Below, piece after piece: positions 45,921 to 55,450 of a DNA stretch of 64,000 nt. The notes under the pieces are model-generated. The model was not told the origin of the DNA. It did not search any database and saw nothing but the letters and a program-made list of their open reading frames with translations. The stretch comes from Chitinophagaceae bacterium (GTDB taxonomy: Bacteria; Bacteroidota; Bacteroidia; Cytophagales; Cytophagaceae): assembly GCA_028288365.1 (NCBI GenBank), contig JAQBNU010000068.1:1-64000 (forward strand), in the 5' to 3' direction. How positions within the stretch are numbered: position 1 is the first letter of the stretch; each line of letters begins with the position of its first letter. Both the position numbers and the translations under genes were made by a program.

Positions 45921-46320
45921 AATGGCTATAGATTAGATGGTGAAAGAGTTGGAAAGCCAGATTTTTTTTTGTTTCCGGCATGGCAATATAAAAGAATAGT
46001 AGTGCTACAACAGCGATAGCTGATAAGGTATAAAATCCTATGTCGAATCCAGCCTGTTGAATAAGGTAACCACTTAAAAGATTGCTCAAAGCAGTTCCTA
46101 TGCCAAGTGCAGTAGCCAACATACCTTGCATCAAATTGAATCTACCAGTTCCTTTTGTGATATCAGCAACAATCATAATTTGCATGATACCTGAAATAGA
46201 TCCACCAATAGCATCTAATACCTGAATAGAAATTAGATAATAAGGGTTGTAACTGAGCGTATACAATACACCACGAATGGGTAAAACAAGAAATGCAATT
46301 CGGTTATAGTTCATGTCCAT
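45838..46320 (-). pseudogene. C-terminal remnant of an MFS transporter
   Basis: The 160-codon frame matches only the second half of a major-facilitator protein: FLVLPIRGVLYTL, IQVLDAIGGSISGIMQIMIVADITKGTGRFN, ALGIGTALSNLLSGYLIQQ and FYIAMPETK. The six N-terminal helices (about 200 residues) are absent, and upstream lies the terminator of another gene. After PETK, where family members usually stop, the frame runs on for ~45 unrelated residues into the DUF486 gene. Clear evidence of truncation plus loss of the normal end; function unlikely. Confidence 0.8.
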
Positions 46321-46335
46321 AGAAGTTAAAGTAAA

Positions 46336-46368
46336 GCCCGGTCATATTGAATGTGAATACAACCGGGC
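46336..46368 (-). terminator. terminator-like hairpin
   Basis: GCCCGGT (46336-46342) pairs with ACCGGGC (46362-46368) just after the stop of the exported protein gene at 46376. Confidence 0.6.
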
Positions 46369-46375
46369 GAACTCA

Positions 46376-47038
46376 TTATCTGATCAAATAGCTGGTTCCT
46401 TTAATGACTACTGTTTCCGCTTTCACTATTCTAGTTGGTTCAACAAATGCAACACCATCGTCTTCTTTTTTTACATAGCCTGTTGCTTTGATCATATCTC
46501 CTTTTTGTACCATACCAGAAAACTGGTATCCTGCATGTTTCGGAAATCGAAGAATTGTTTTATTACTAAGAATTAATCCATCAATTTGGCCTTCACGATT
46601 GTGTGAAAAGTCTATTACCTTATTATCAAGAGTGATGAACTCTTCTTGTTCTGATAGCTCTTTGGGTCTTTTGACATCATATACCGTATTGGTTCCTACT
46701 GTCATACTGACCAAATGAATTTCCTGAATTCCTTCCGGACTATAATCCATGAACCCGTTCACAGTGGCATTGGCTCCTGGTTTAGCACTACCCATTATTT
46801 GTTTTCCCATGTGTTTGGGAAATGCAACTCGTATAGAGACTCCATTCATGTCAAGAAGAAAGCCATCGTAGATATTTTCTTGATTAGGAGTATATGAAAT
46901 TATCTTACCAGTGTAATTGCTTAAAGTCTCAAGATTCCTGCCTTTACCATGATGATGTGGTGGCTGTGCATGTGCAGATATATTAATTATCGTCATAGAC
47001 ATTATGCCGAAAAGAATTTTTTTGATTTGCGTTTTCAT
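46376..47038 (-). CDS. exported protein of unknown function with two similar halves
   Basis: Starting at ATG 47038 the protein has 220 residues and a signal peptide (IKKILFGIMSMTIINISAHAQ), followed by a His-rich stretch (PPHHHGKGR) that might bind metal. The rest consists of two related OB-like beta units: TGKIISYTPNQENIYDGFLL ... RVAFPKHMGKQIMG, and DFSHNREGQIDGLIL ... LRFPKHAGYQFSGM. Each shows FPKHxG. The family name is not known to me. An inverted repeat TGAATCAT-5 nt-ATGATTCA (47055-47075) lies 17 nt upstream. Confidence 0.75.
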   Translation of the reverse strand: MKTQIKKILFGIMSMTIINISAHAQPPHHHGKGRNLETLSNYTGKIISYTPNQENIYDGFLLDMNGVSIRVAFPKHMGKQIMGSAKPGANATVNGFMDYSPEGIQEIHLVSMTVGTNTVYDVKRPKELSEQEEFITLDNKVIDFSHNREGQIDGLILSNKTILRFPKHAGYQFSGMVQKGDMIKATGYVKKEDDGVAFVEPTRIVKAETVVIKGTSYLIR

Positions 47039-47054
47039 AGTTGTAGAGTTTAGG

Positions 47055-47075
47055 TGAATCATTTAGTATGATTCA
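47055..47075. promoter_or_regulatory. inverted repeat before exported protein gene
   Basis: TGAATCAT and ATGATTCA separated by TTAGT, 17 nt before the ATG at 47038. Spacing differs from the island palindromes, so a different regulator is likely. Confidence 0.4.
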
Positions 47076-47321
47076 AACTTATACCTGGCTCATGAATATG
47101 GACTGAAATGCAAATTAATTTTTTTTCATATCATAGCCTTATACAAGTATATGTGCTTTTACAGTTCAATAAATGAAGAGCTACCTTAAATGATGTATTT
47201 TTGATTACACCATGTTGCGAAAGTGCTAAAAAAAAGAGCGTGTAGTTACTTTAAATAATAAAAGTGAAATTCTTGCAGGGAATTGTTTTCTTAAAACAAT
47301 TGAGAAGAGGGCAAATAGGAA

Positions 47322-47540
47322 TCAATTTTTCGTGATAATCCTTGTCCATATTTTTTTGTTTTCTTCTGTATCGGTAGAAAGTAGTTGTAGATTTTCAATA
47401 GGTAGTTGTTTGATGCCATTGAACTCAAGTTTAACCGTAGCGAAAGTTGTTTTATTATGAACGTTTTCATCTACTGTTTCTACGATACCATATTCTATTC
47501 CGTATTTAACAAGGCTTCCACCTTTAATCGTATTACTCAT
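47322..47540 (-). CDS. hypothetical protein, 72 aa
   Basis: A small soluble protein starting MSNTIKGGSLVKYGIEYGIVETV, with alternating hydrophobic strands that suggest a small beta-barrel, and ending KKIWTRIITKN. No known family. Codon use and the clear ATG make it a likely gene, but there is no neighbour evidence for function. Confidence 0.55.
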   Translation of the reverse strand: MSNTIKGGSLVKYGIEYGIVETVDENVHNKTTFATVKLEFNGIKQLPIENLQLLSTDTEENKKIWTRIITKN

Positions 47541-47691
47541 GTACTGTATTGAAATAGTTAAAAACAGGTTGAAACATCGAAAGTCGTATTTTTCTTTACA
47601 AATTCAAATGTTCAAACTAAAATAAACGACATTGTTCATAAATAAGGACTTCTATTTCTTTGTTGGGGATATTTTCTACAGTATTTTATTT

Positions 47692-47729
47692 AAAACAAGT
47701 TGTATCGTCAAGACGATACAACTTGTTTT
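47692..47729. terminator. terminator hairpin after PepSY-like gene
   Basis: Perfect 18-bp inverted repeat (47692-47709 with 47712-47729), practically no loop, followed by A/T tracts; ends the efflux operon on the minus strand. Confidence 0.8.
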
Positions 47730-47748
47730 GAAATTTTAATATTAATAG

Positions 47749-48249
47749 TTAATCTTTTCCATAATATGGATTCAATATGTCAATTTTATCAATGACATAT
47801 TCATTGGTCATTTTTCCTGTTTCATCATTTCTTAAGATGTAGATTTTTCTTCCTTTCATGATGGCTGTCTCATAGAGTAACGCTTCTCTCTTTCTCCATC
47901 TTTTCATCACATACATGATTTTGTAATTGGAGTTTAGGTAGCTCGTCTTAATGGCACTGAAGACTACTGGTGGAAGTTCAGTAGAATCAATTTCAATTTT
48001 CGAATTGATTAGTTCACCGTGTTTATCAAACAATAATGATACGCTTTTGTCATTGTAAATAAAATCGGCCTGGTACTTACTTGTTTTTTTTGTCCAGTCC
48101 ACACCCTCTTTGATGTGCGGATAAAGCGATTGGAATTTCCCTTTCACTTGTGCGGGTACTTTTTCTGGATTAACATCGTTTGCCATCACTTGAAAAGTCA
48201 TAAAGACCATCAACAGTAGCAGATTGATTTTTAAAATGGAGTGTTTCAT
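47749..48249 (-). CDS. exported PepSY-like protein
   Basis: A 166-residue protein with signal peptide (INLLLLMVFMTFQVMAND) and one PepSY-like module (VPAQVKGKFQSLYPHIKEGVDW, then ELPPVVFSAIKTSYLNSNYKI). It is the third protein of this kind in the window, after those at 29471 and 30055. It follows the RND efflux adaptor by 41 nt on the same strand and is probably the last gene of that operon; two-component systems of Bacteroidota often have such a partner. Confidence 0.75.
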   Translation of the reverse strand: MKHSILKINLLLLMVFMTFQVMANDVNPEKVPAQVKGKFQSLYPHIKEGVDWTKKTSKYQADFIYNDKSVSLLFDKHGELINSKIEIDSTELPPVVFSAIKTSYLNSNYKIMYVMKRWRKREALLYETAIMKGRKIYILRNDETGKMTNEYVIDKIDILNPYYGKD

Positions 48250-48290
48250 AGTCTGTTTAGTTTAGTGAATAATTATTGTGGTTTGTTGTG

Positions 48291-49376
48291 TTAAAGTTTG
48301 CTGCCATCTCGAATCTCTTCTGATGCTTTTGATATAATGACATCCCCAGCGTGAACGTCCGATGAAAATATTTCTACCTTGTCATCTATCATATTGCCCT
48401 GTTTGACATCTATCCATTTCGCTTTGTGATTTTCTACCTTGATGATGAATGTTCGTTCGGTAGAGTGAACAATCGCATGTAGCGGTACAAATAGGGTTGC
48501 GGTTTTTCTTCTAATAGGCAGTGATAGTTCTACGTACATACCAGGTGATAATAAATGATTGGTGTTTTCTACATCTAATTCAGTGATCAGTGATCTGATG
48601 TCTTGTTGAATGGCTATAGAATTTCGTGCCATGCAAGCCGTAAATTGTTGTTCAGGAAAAGCAGCTACAGAAAATTTAATGTTACATTTTGTTTCAATCT
48701 CGCTTGAGTATACTTCAGGGATGGCTACTGTCAAACGCAGTTTATCCGTGCTTCCCATTTTGAACATCGGTACTTTATCCTCTACCCCAACCAAGGCACC
48801 AGGGTGAATGTTTCGTTCTGTTACTGCACCGTCAAAGGGAGCTGTAATTTTTAAGTAATTGATCATCTCACGAACAGAGTTCAATGAACCTTGTACGGAG
48901 GAAACAATAGAACTATCCGAAAGCATTTTTGAATAAGCGACATCCAGTTCATTTTCTGAAATTGCTCCTTGTGTTTTACTAGTTTGTACTAAGCGGAAAT
49001 AGGTTGCTTTACTGGCTTTGTACTTTGCTTTGTATTCCAATACGTCTGCTTCTCTTTTGGAAAGTTCTGCCGTAAGTTCAGGTGCTTCGAGGATGGCTAA
49101 TAACTGTCCCTTTTTTACTATAGAACCTCTGTCTACATAGACTTGTTTTACAAAACCTTTCACTTTTGCATACATGTCTACCCATTCCCAAGCTTTGAGT
49201 TCGCCTGGAAGGATGATGGTCTTTTGAGGTCGATCGCTTTCTACAATCGCAGTCATGTCTTCGGTTAAGATTATTGATTTATGATCATTAACCTTTTCAT
49301 TTTCGCTATGACATGAACATAAACAGCCGAAAAGAAAGAAGCTGACAATCGAAAAGGGTATAATTGAATTTTTCAT
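48291..49376 (-). CDS. RND efflux periplasmic adaptor lipoprotein
   Basis: A 361-residue membrane-fusion protein. ATG 49376 gives a lipoprotein signal (IPFSIVSFFLFGCLCSC); the longer frame would overlap the RND gene. Lipoyl half-motifs VDMYAKVKGFVKQVYVDRGS and ITAPFDGAVTERNIHPGALV flank a helical hairpin. It connects the RND pump encoded just upstream to TolC. The substrate is open: the adaptor lacks the Met/His-rich tail of copper exporters. Confidence 0.9.
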   Translation of the reverse strand: MKNSIIPFSIVSFFLFGCLCSCHSENEKVNDHKSIILTEDMTAIVESDRPQKTIILPGELKAWEWVDMYAKVKGFVKQVYVDRGSIVKKGQLLAILEAPELTAELSKREADVLEYKAKYKASKATYFRLVQTSKTQGAISENELDVAYSKMLSDSSIVSSVQGSLNSVREMINYLKITAPFDGAVTERNIHPGALVGVEDKVPMFKMGSTDKLRLTVAIPEVYSSEIETKCNIKFSVAAFPEQQFTACMARNSIAIQQDIRSLITELDVENTNHLLSPGMYVELSLPIRRKTATLFVPLHAIVHSTERTFIIKVENHKAKWIDVKQGNMIDDKVEIFSSDVHAGDVIISKASEEIRDGSKL

Positions 49377-49392
49377 ATAAAGCGTTTGATAA

Positions 49393-52300
49393 TTATTTTG
49401 CATGTGGTGTTGGTGTTATTTCATAGAACTGACTTTGTTCATCATGTGGGTCCAATGAAACAGAGTGCAGGGAAGTGCTGCGTTGTACCCACACAAAGAC
49501 ATTTGGGAGAATAAGGAGAGAGGCCAGGGTGGAAGCAATTAACCCGCCGATTACTGCTTGCCCCAAAGGGGCCACCTGGTCTCCTCCTTCTCCCAAGCCT
49601 GATGCCATAGGAATCATTCCGACAATCATGGCTATACTGGTCATCAGAATAGGTCTGATTCTACTATTAGCTGCTGTGATAGCTGCTTTCCGTGCATCTT
49701 TAAATTCTAATCGTAATTGTTCTGCATTGGTGATCATTAAAATCGCATTGGCAACAGAAACACCTACAGACATAATCAGTCCCATGTAGGATTGAAGATT
49801 TAAGGTCGCTCCGGTTAATAAGAGCATAAAGATAGAACCACCAATTACAGAAGGTACAGTAGAAAGAATGACAAGTGATAGTTTGAAAGATTGAAAGTTG
49901 GCACTTAACAAAAGAAAGATGACAACGACAGCAATCATTAATCCTAGTTGCAAACTATTCAATGTTTCGCTTAAGAGTTTGACTTGTCCTTTCAGATCGA
50001 CCAGCACACCTCTCGGTGGTTCACCGGCATCCTGAATGGCTTGTTGAACGGCCTTGTTGGATGATCCTAAATCTTTTTTGTAAAGGTTAGCAGTGATGGT
50101 TACCAATCGGTTGGGACCTGATCGATCGTATTCTCCAGGAACTGTATTAGGGAAAACATTGGCTACGTCTGATATATTGGGATGTACTTGTCCTACTTTT
50201 AATGGGATGTTATTGATGTCTTGTACACTTGAAATAAGATTTTCAGGAACTTGAACTTGTACTTGATAAGCCACACCTTTCTTTTCATCCAGCCACAAAT
50301 TCTTTTCTGTAAATCTACTGGATGAAGTCGCTGCAACCATTGAATTCGCTACATCCAAAGGAGTGATGTTCATTTGTGCCACTCTCTTTCTATCCATATC
50401 AATTTGAATAATGGGGTAGTCCAGCGGTTGAGCAATCTGTACATCTTTCAGGAAAGGATTTTTTTTCATTTCAAAGAGTATCTTCTTCGCATGTGCATGT
50501 GCTTCGTTAATATTCTTTGCTGCTACACTGACTTCGATAGGAGTAGGGGAACCCTGGCTCATTATTTTTTCTACCAGTTCAATCGGTTCAAAAGAGACTT
50601 TCAATTCAGGATCTTCTTTTGCTAATCGTACCCTTAACTTTTCTTTTAACTCATCCATCTTTACTTTATAATCTTCTTTCAATGCTACTTGAATGACTGC
50701 CTCATGTGGACCGCTCGTAAATACAAATATGGATGCTGCTCCATAACTGGATGGTGTTGTTCCGATATAGGCAGAGCTGATTTCTACATTTTCACTTCCG
50801 ACTTCTGATTTGATAGTAGCTAATACTTTCAACGTGGCTTCTTCTGTTCGCTCGATTCTTGTACCGTCAGGAGCTCTGAGACGCAATTGAAATTGTCCGG
50901 TGTTCGCTTTTGGTAAGATGTCTGTACCAATTATAGAGAAGCCTGCAATCACACATCCAATGGCGAACACAAGGTATACGATGACAACGATGGCTCCTTT
51001 CGCCATTAAGTTTTCGATGAGCTTCGTGTACTTTGCTTTGAACTTGTCAAATCCTGAAACCTTAGTCGTATGTTTAGAAGCATCAGTATTGAATTCTCTG
51101 ATTTCTTCTTTATCTAAAGCCAATGTGGGATGGCCTTCGTTGTGTGTTTTTAACAACCAATTGGAAAGTACCGGTACAAAAGTTTGTGACAAAAGGAAAG
51201 AGGAAATCATGGCAAATCCTACCGCCAATGACAGAGGTAAAAACATCGATTTGGGAATACCGGTCATGATGAAGGCTGGAGCGAATACAGCAAGGATAGA
51301 AAGTAAGATCAATAATTTAGGGAAGGCAATTTCTTTGCAGGCGTCCCATATCGCCATGGCTTTTGATTTTCCCATTTCAAAATGCTGGTGAATGTTTTCT
51401 ATCGTTACAGTGGCTTCATCTACCAGAACCCCTACTGCAAGAGCAAGTCCGCTTAATGTCATGATGTTGATGGTCTGTCCGAATAGATTCAACAGAATCA
51501 CAGCAGATAGAATGGAAATGGGAATGGTGAGTACAACAATGATTACACTTCTCCAATCGCCTAAAAAAAGCAAGACCATCAATCCTGTAAGCAATGCTCC
51601 AAGTATACCTTCAGTGATCAAACTTTTTACGGCATTAGTCACATATACTGATTGATCGAATTTGTATGATATTTTTACATCTTCAGGAATGGCATTTTGT
51701 AATTTGGGTAGAGCAGCTTTGATGTTGTTGACCACTGTTAAGGTAGACGCATCTGCTTTCTTTACTACTGGGATATATACGGCTCTCTTTCCATTGATCA
51801 GTGCATAACTTACGGTAATGTCTGAAGCATCTTCTACTGTACCGATATCCTTGACAAAGATGGTAGGTCCTTCACCTACTTTGATAGGGATATCCAGAAA
51901 GTCTTCTGGGTTTTGGATCAATGAATTCAGAGGAGTCATCATCGTGAAATTGTCTATTCTCACGTTACCAGCAGCAGAAGGTTGATTATTGCTGGCAATC
52001 GCCTTAACCACTTCGTCAGGAGTTAGATTATAACTCCTCATCAGTTTGGGATCTACCTTTACTACAATTGTCCGTTGGTTTCCGCCGAAGGGTGGAGGAG
52101 AAGATACACCAGAAATATTGGAGAACATCGGACGAATTCTTGACGCTGCATAATCTTGTATCTCATTCAATGACCTAGATTCACTTTCAAAAACTAATTG
52201 ACCAACCGGTATGGAGCTGGCATCGAATCTCACGACCTGTGGGGGTACTGTGCCTTCTGGCATGTAGGCTTTTGCCCGGTTGATTTGATTGGCGACTTCA

Positions 52301-52620
52301 GCAGAAGCTTGTGCCATGTCTGTGCCAGGATAAAATTGTAGTTTGATAAGAGATAAGCCCTGTACAGTTTTTACATCGATGTCTTTTATTCCTGATACAT
52401 ATAAAAATTGATCTTGATATTTAGCAGCAATAAATCCATCCATTTGATCCGGTGCCATTCCTCCGTAAGGTTGAGCCACGTAGATGGTAGGTAAGTCAAG
52501 CCTTGGAAAGATATCTACAGGAATACTGAATATAGATAGTACCGCAAAAAAAGCGATACCGATAATCGCTACTAATATAGAAATGGGTTGACGTAAAGCG
52601 GATCGAATGAGGTTATACAT
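49393..52620 (-). CDS. RND efflux pump inner-membrane transporter
   Basis: A 1075-residue HAE-type proton-driven transporter with 12 helices in two repeats: N-terminal IRSALRQPISILVAIIGIAFF, TM4 GLALAVGVLVDEATVTIEN, and the C-terminal half starting near VIVYLVFAIGCVIAGF. At the proton-relay position of TM4 it has Asp-Glu instead of the usual Asp-Asp. It pumps drugs, bile-like compounds or lipids through the TolC channel. It lies between its TolC (19 nt upstream) and adaptor genes. Confidence 0.95.
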   Translation of the reverse strand: MYNLIRSALRQPISILVAIIGIAFFAVLSIFSIPVDIFPRLDLPTIYVAQPYGGMAPDQMDGFIAAKYQDQFLYVSGIKDIDVKTVQGLSLIKLQFYPGTDMAQASAEVANQINRAKAYMPEGTVPPQVVRFDASSIPVGQLVFESESRSLNEIQDYAASRIRPMFSNISGVSSPPPFGGNQRTIVVKVDPKLMRSYNLTPDEVVKAIASNNQPSAAGNVRIDNFTMMTPLNSLIQNPEDFLDIPIKVGEGPTIFVKDIGTVEDASDITVSYALINGKRAVYIPVVKKADASTLTVVNNIKAALPKLQNAIPEDVKISYKFDQSVYVTNAVKSLITEGILGALLTGLMVLLFLGDWRSVIIVVLTIPISILSAVILLNLFGQTINIMTLSGLALAVGVLVDEATVTIENIHQHFEMGKSKAMAIWDACKEIAFPKLLILLSILAVFAPAFIMTGIPKSMFLPLSLAVGFAMISSFLLSQTFVPVLSNWLLKTHNEGHPTLALDKEEIREFNTDASKHTTKVSGFDKFKAKYTKLIENLMAKGAIVVIVYLVFAIGCVIAGFSIIGTDILPKANTGQFQLRLRAPDGTRIERTEEATLKVLATIKSEVGSENVEISSAYIGTTPSSYGAASIFVFTSGPHEAVIQVALKEDYKVKMDELKEKLRVRLAKEDPELKVSFEPIELVEKIMSQGSPTPIEVSVAAKNINEAHAHAKKILFEMKKNPFLKDVQIAQPLDYPIIQIDMDRKRVAQMNITPLDVANSMVAATSSSRFTEKNLWLDEKKGVAYQVQVQVPENLISSVQDINNIPLKVGQVHPNISDVANVFPNTVPGEYDRSGPNRLVTITANLYKKDLGSSNKAVQQAIQDAGEPPRGVLVDLKGQVKLLSETLNSLQLGLMIAVVVIFLLLSANFQSFKLSLVILSTVPSVIGGSIFMLLLTGATLNLQSYMGLIMSVGVSVANAILMITNAEQLRLEFKDARKAAITAANSRIRPILMTSIAMIVGMIPMASGLGEGGDQVAPLGQAVIGGLIASTLASLLILPNVFVWVQRSTSLHSVSLDPHDEQSQFYEITPTPHAK

Positions 52621-52638
52621 CTTTTGTCTATTGAATGA

Positions 52639-54054
52639 TTATTTTACTTCGTTTGTAAAAAGCGATAAATCTCCTGTAGCTGCTGCTTTCAACAAAAGAG
52701 CTCGCCACACGTTGTTATAAGCTACTGTTAAATCTACTTCTGCCCGATTGAGAATAAAGAAATTCTGTGCTACTTCAGGTAACGTTGATAAACCACTTTG
52801 GTACCTGGATTGTACTTGGGAGAAAGCATTTCTCGCTGCGGTCAATTGAATAGGAGCTTCTTTTACTTGCTCTTTTGAAAGTGTCAATTGTATGTTGGCA
52901 TTTTCTAATTCTCTTTTTATTTTGAGTTTTTGTTCGTCGTATTCGTACTGCTTAGCTGTGGCAAAAGAAGCTTCTCTTTGAGAGGCATTTCGGATACGTG
53001 GATAATCCATGATATTCCATAAGAAGGAAACACCTACTAAATAATTGTAAGTTTTGTATTGAACACCTGTCCATAAATTTTGGCTGTAGTAGTCTGTGGT
53101 ATTGGAAATACCAGATCCTCTGCCTATGCCAGCTGCCAATACACGGAGGCTAGGGAAATAGGATTTCATAACAGAGAGAGCTTTTTTACTACCAACATCG
53201 ACACGACTTTGATACACTCTGAGCAGAGGGTTGTTTTCAAGGATGATATTGGCAGAATCCAGTAAAACAGGTGTGTGACTATAAAAGATCATACTGTCTA
53301 TCACTATGCTGTCGTTTTCCGAACCGATCAATTCACCTAAATCAATGCGTGCTGATCGTTCATTGCTTCTGCTTTGAAGTAGCAAAATTTTTGTTCTCGA
53401 TACTTCTGCATTGGCAAAGGAACTGTCTACACCAGGTCGCATGCCTGAATTGGCTGCTGCTGCAATGGTACGTTGTAGAATCTGTGCTCTTTTCAAGTTC
53501 TCTTGTTGTACTGTTACTAATTTTTCATAGGTCAATAACAATAGGTAGGTATCGATTACTTTCACTTGTTGTTGAAATATTTGATTTTCATATTCCGCAT
53601 TTGCCTGATTTTTTTCTGCCTTAGCCAAATTGACATTGGAGCGTATTTTACCGAAAGCAAAAACTGGCCAATTTACAGCAAGTGTAGTATAGCTGCCAAA
53701 TGAACCGTTATAAATGTTGTCTCCTCTTACACCACCAGAAGTAGGCAATGCATATCCTTCGTTGGGATAAAACGTACCTACCAAACCATTCGCAGAAGCA
53801 TAGCTGTATTGATCTTGCAACATTAAGGCGGGTAGAAATTCAGATTGTGCAGACTTCACATTTCTCAACGCTCCTTGTTTGTCTGATTCTCTGGCTTTAA
53901 TGGCTGGATAATTTTTGGTGGCGAGTTCAAGTGCTTTATTTAAATTAAGCTGTAACATATTGTAGGAGTTCAGGTCCTGCCCCATAAGGGCAGGAGTCCT
54001 GATCATCAACAACAAATAAAAGATATAGGAAAAGAATAGACCGTTTCTTGACAT
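52639..54054 (-). CDS. TolC-family outer-membrane efflux channel
   Basis: A 471-residue protein with a signal segment (FFSYIFYLLLMIRTPALMGQ) and two OEP halves: LNLNKALELATKNYPAIKARESDKQGA and KIKRELENANIQLTLSKEQ with the AFSQVQSRYQSGLSTLPEV motif. First gene of the TolC-RND-adaptor-PepSY operon. The two-component genes upstream on the same strand may control it. Confidence 0.93.
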   Translation of the reverse strand: MSRNGLFFSYIFYLLLMIRTPALMGQDLNSYNMLQLNLNKALELATKNYPAIKARESDKQGALRNVKSAQSEFLPALMLQDQYSYASANGLVGTFYPNEGYALPTSGGVRGDNIYNGSFGSYTTLAVNWPVFAFGKIRSNVNLAKAEKNQANAEYENQIFQQQVKVIDTYLLLLTYEKLVTVQQENLKRAQILQRTIAAAANSGMRPGVDSSFANAEVSRTKILLLQSRSNERSARIDLGELIGSENDSIVIDSMIFYSHTPVLLDSANIILENNPLLRVYQSRVDVGSKKALSVMKSYFPSLRVLAAGIGRGSGISNTTDYYSQNLWTGVQYKTYNYLVGVSFLWNIMDYPRIRNASQREASFATAKQYEYDEQKLKIKRELENANIQLTLSKEQVKEAPIQLTAARNAFSQVQSRYQSGLSTLPEVAQNFFILNRAEVDLTVAYNNVWRALLLKAAATGDLSLFTNEVK

Positions 54055-54196
54055 GGTAGCAGGGGTGTTTTAACTCCTGTTACAAAACAACCATGGTATA
54101 CTGGATGAATACTGAGTCAGAATTGAACTATAACTGAACTCTTTTCTGGATCTTTTTTGAACTCATGAAATGAACAAGAAAAAATAGGATTCAACC

Positions 54197-55450
54197 TTAA
54201 AAATTTAAAAGGATGGAATGCCAGTTATTGCTGTAAGTATATGAGATCACAATGTTGTTTTGATGACATATTTCACGCACGATAGAAAGTCCCAAACCAA
54301 AAGACTGAGAGTTTGATTTTGAAAAGCGTTGAAAAAGTATCAAAGGATCTACCAATAAATGCTCACCCGTGTTGGAGATTTTGAATAGATGGCTGTCTGT
54401 TTCAATCGTTATTTTACCGCCATTGACATTGTGTTTGATAGAATTGTTGATCAGGTTTTCAATCAGTATGTCTGCTAGTACTGGATTCATGTTAATCCTA
54501 GCCGTTCCTTCCAATTGTTTAATTAAGCTGATGGATTTCGTAAGTAAAATATCTTTGTAATTGAATAATTTATTTTCAATCAATTGGTTTACGTCTATCT
54601 CTTCAGTGTGTTCGAATTGACTGTTTTCTATTTTTGCTAATAACCCCAATGCATCATTGAGTTTACCCAGTTTATGGGTAGAGTCATAAGAAGCAGCAAG
54701 GTGTTTGTATTGTGTGTCTGTAAGGTTATCAGATTGCATCAATAGTTCAAGTTTGGATTTGATCACCGTTAAAGGTGTTTGTAATTCATGCGATGTGTTT
54801 TCTGTAAATTCCTTTAATGAATAAAAATCATTTTTTAGGCGATGAGTCATATCGTCAATTACATTATTTAATTCCTTGAATTCTGTAATGTCAGTCTTTG
54901 GAAATGAAATGGTACGTAATTCTTTAAACTGGTATTTTTTTATTTTATCCAGCGTGGTATAAAAAGGTTGCCATATTTTAGTACTTATCAAATGGTTAGC
55001 CCAAAATAAGCTGATGAGAAGAATGATGAATAAAATGACAGTAAGTATTAACAGGGCAATTGCAAGGGTTTCACTTTATATCATCAGTCGTCGGACATAT
55101 ATTTTATAATACCGGTCATGGATTTTAGCAGAGAATCCGATTTGCCGATATGTTAAATATTGATGAAGATCTTTGTGATAAATGATCGTATCGGATATGC
55201 TTTCGTATGGAAGAATGGGATGGTTCAATACTTTGATATCAATGGTATGTTCAGAAAAATTTTGATACTGAAGTAGACTATCTGACTCATGAAGTTGTTT
55301 TAATACGAACTCTTTTCTGCCGTATAGTTTTTCATTGAAGTCTTCTGAAATAACGTGTTTGGTTACATAATAGAAAGAAACTCCGACCAACACGAATATC
55401 GTAAAGTATATGCTCAATAGGTAATATGTCTCCTTTACTATAAGTTTCAT
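54197..55450 (-). pseudogene. sensor histidine kinase interrupted by one in-frame stop
   Basis: From ATG 55450 the frame gives TM1 (LSIYFTIFVLVGVSFYYV) and a ~90-residue periplasmic sensor ending YVRRLMI, then TAA at 55076-55078. Without any shift, the same frame goes on as SETLAIALLILTVILFIIL (TM2), a HAMP-like linker, the HisKA box ENTSHELQTPLTVI and an ATPase domain (NLINNSIKHNVNGG, FGLGLSIVREIC) to the stop at 54197. One base change (for example AAA or CAA to TAA) thus splits a ~417-residue kinase. The second half has no ATG before the kinase core, so it is probably not made. Overlaps the response-regulator gene by 1 nt. Confidence 0.85.

Noticed and set aside
49377-49403. Extended N-terminus of the RND adaptor
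   Set aside because: It overlaps the end of the RND gene and hides a good lipoprotein signal that begins at 49376.
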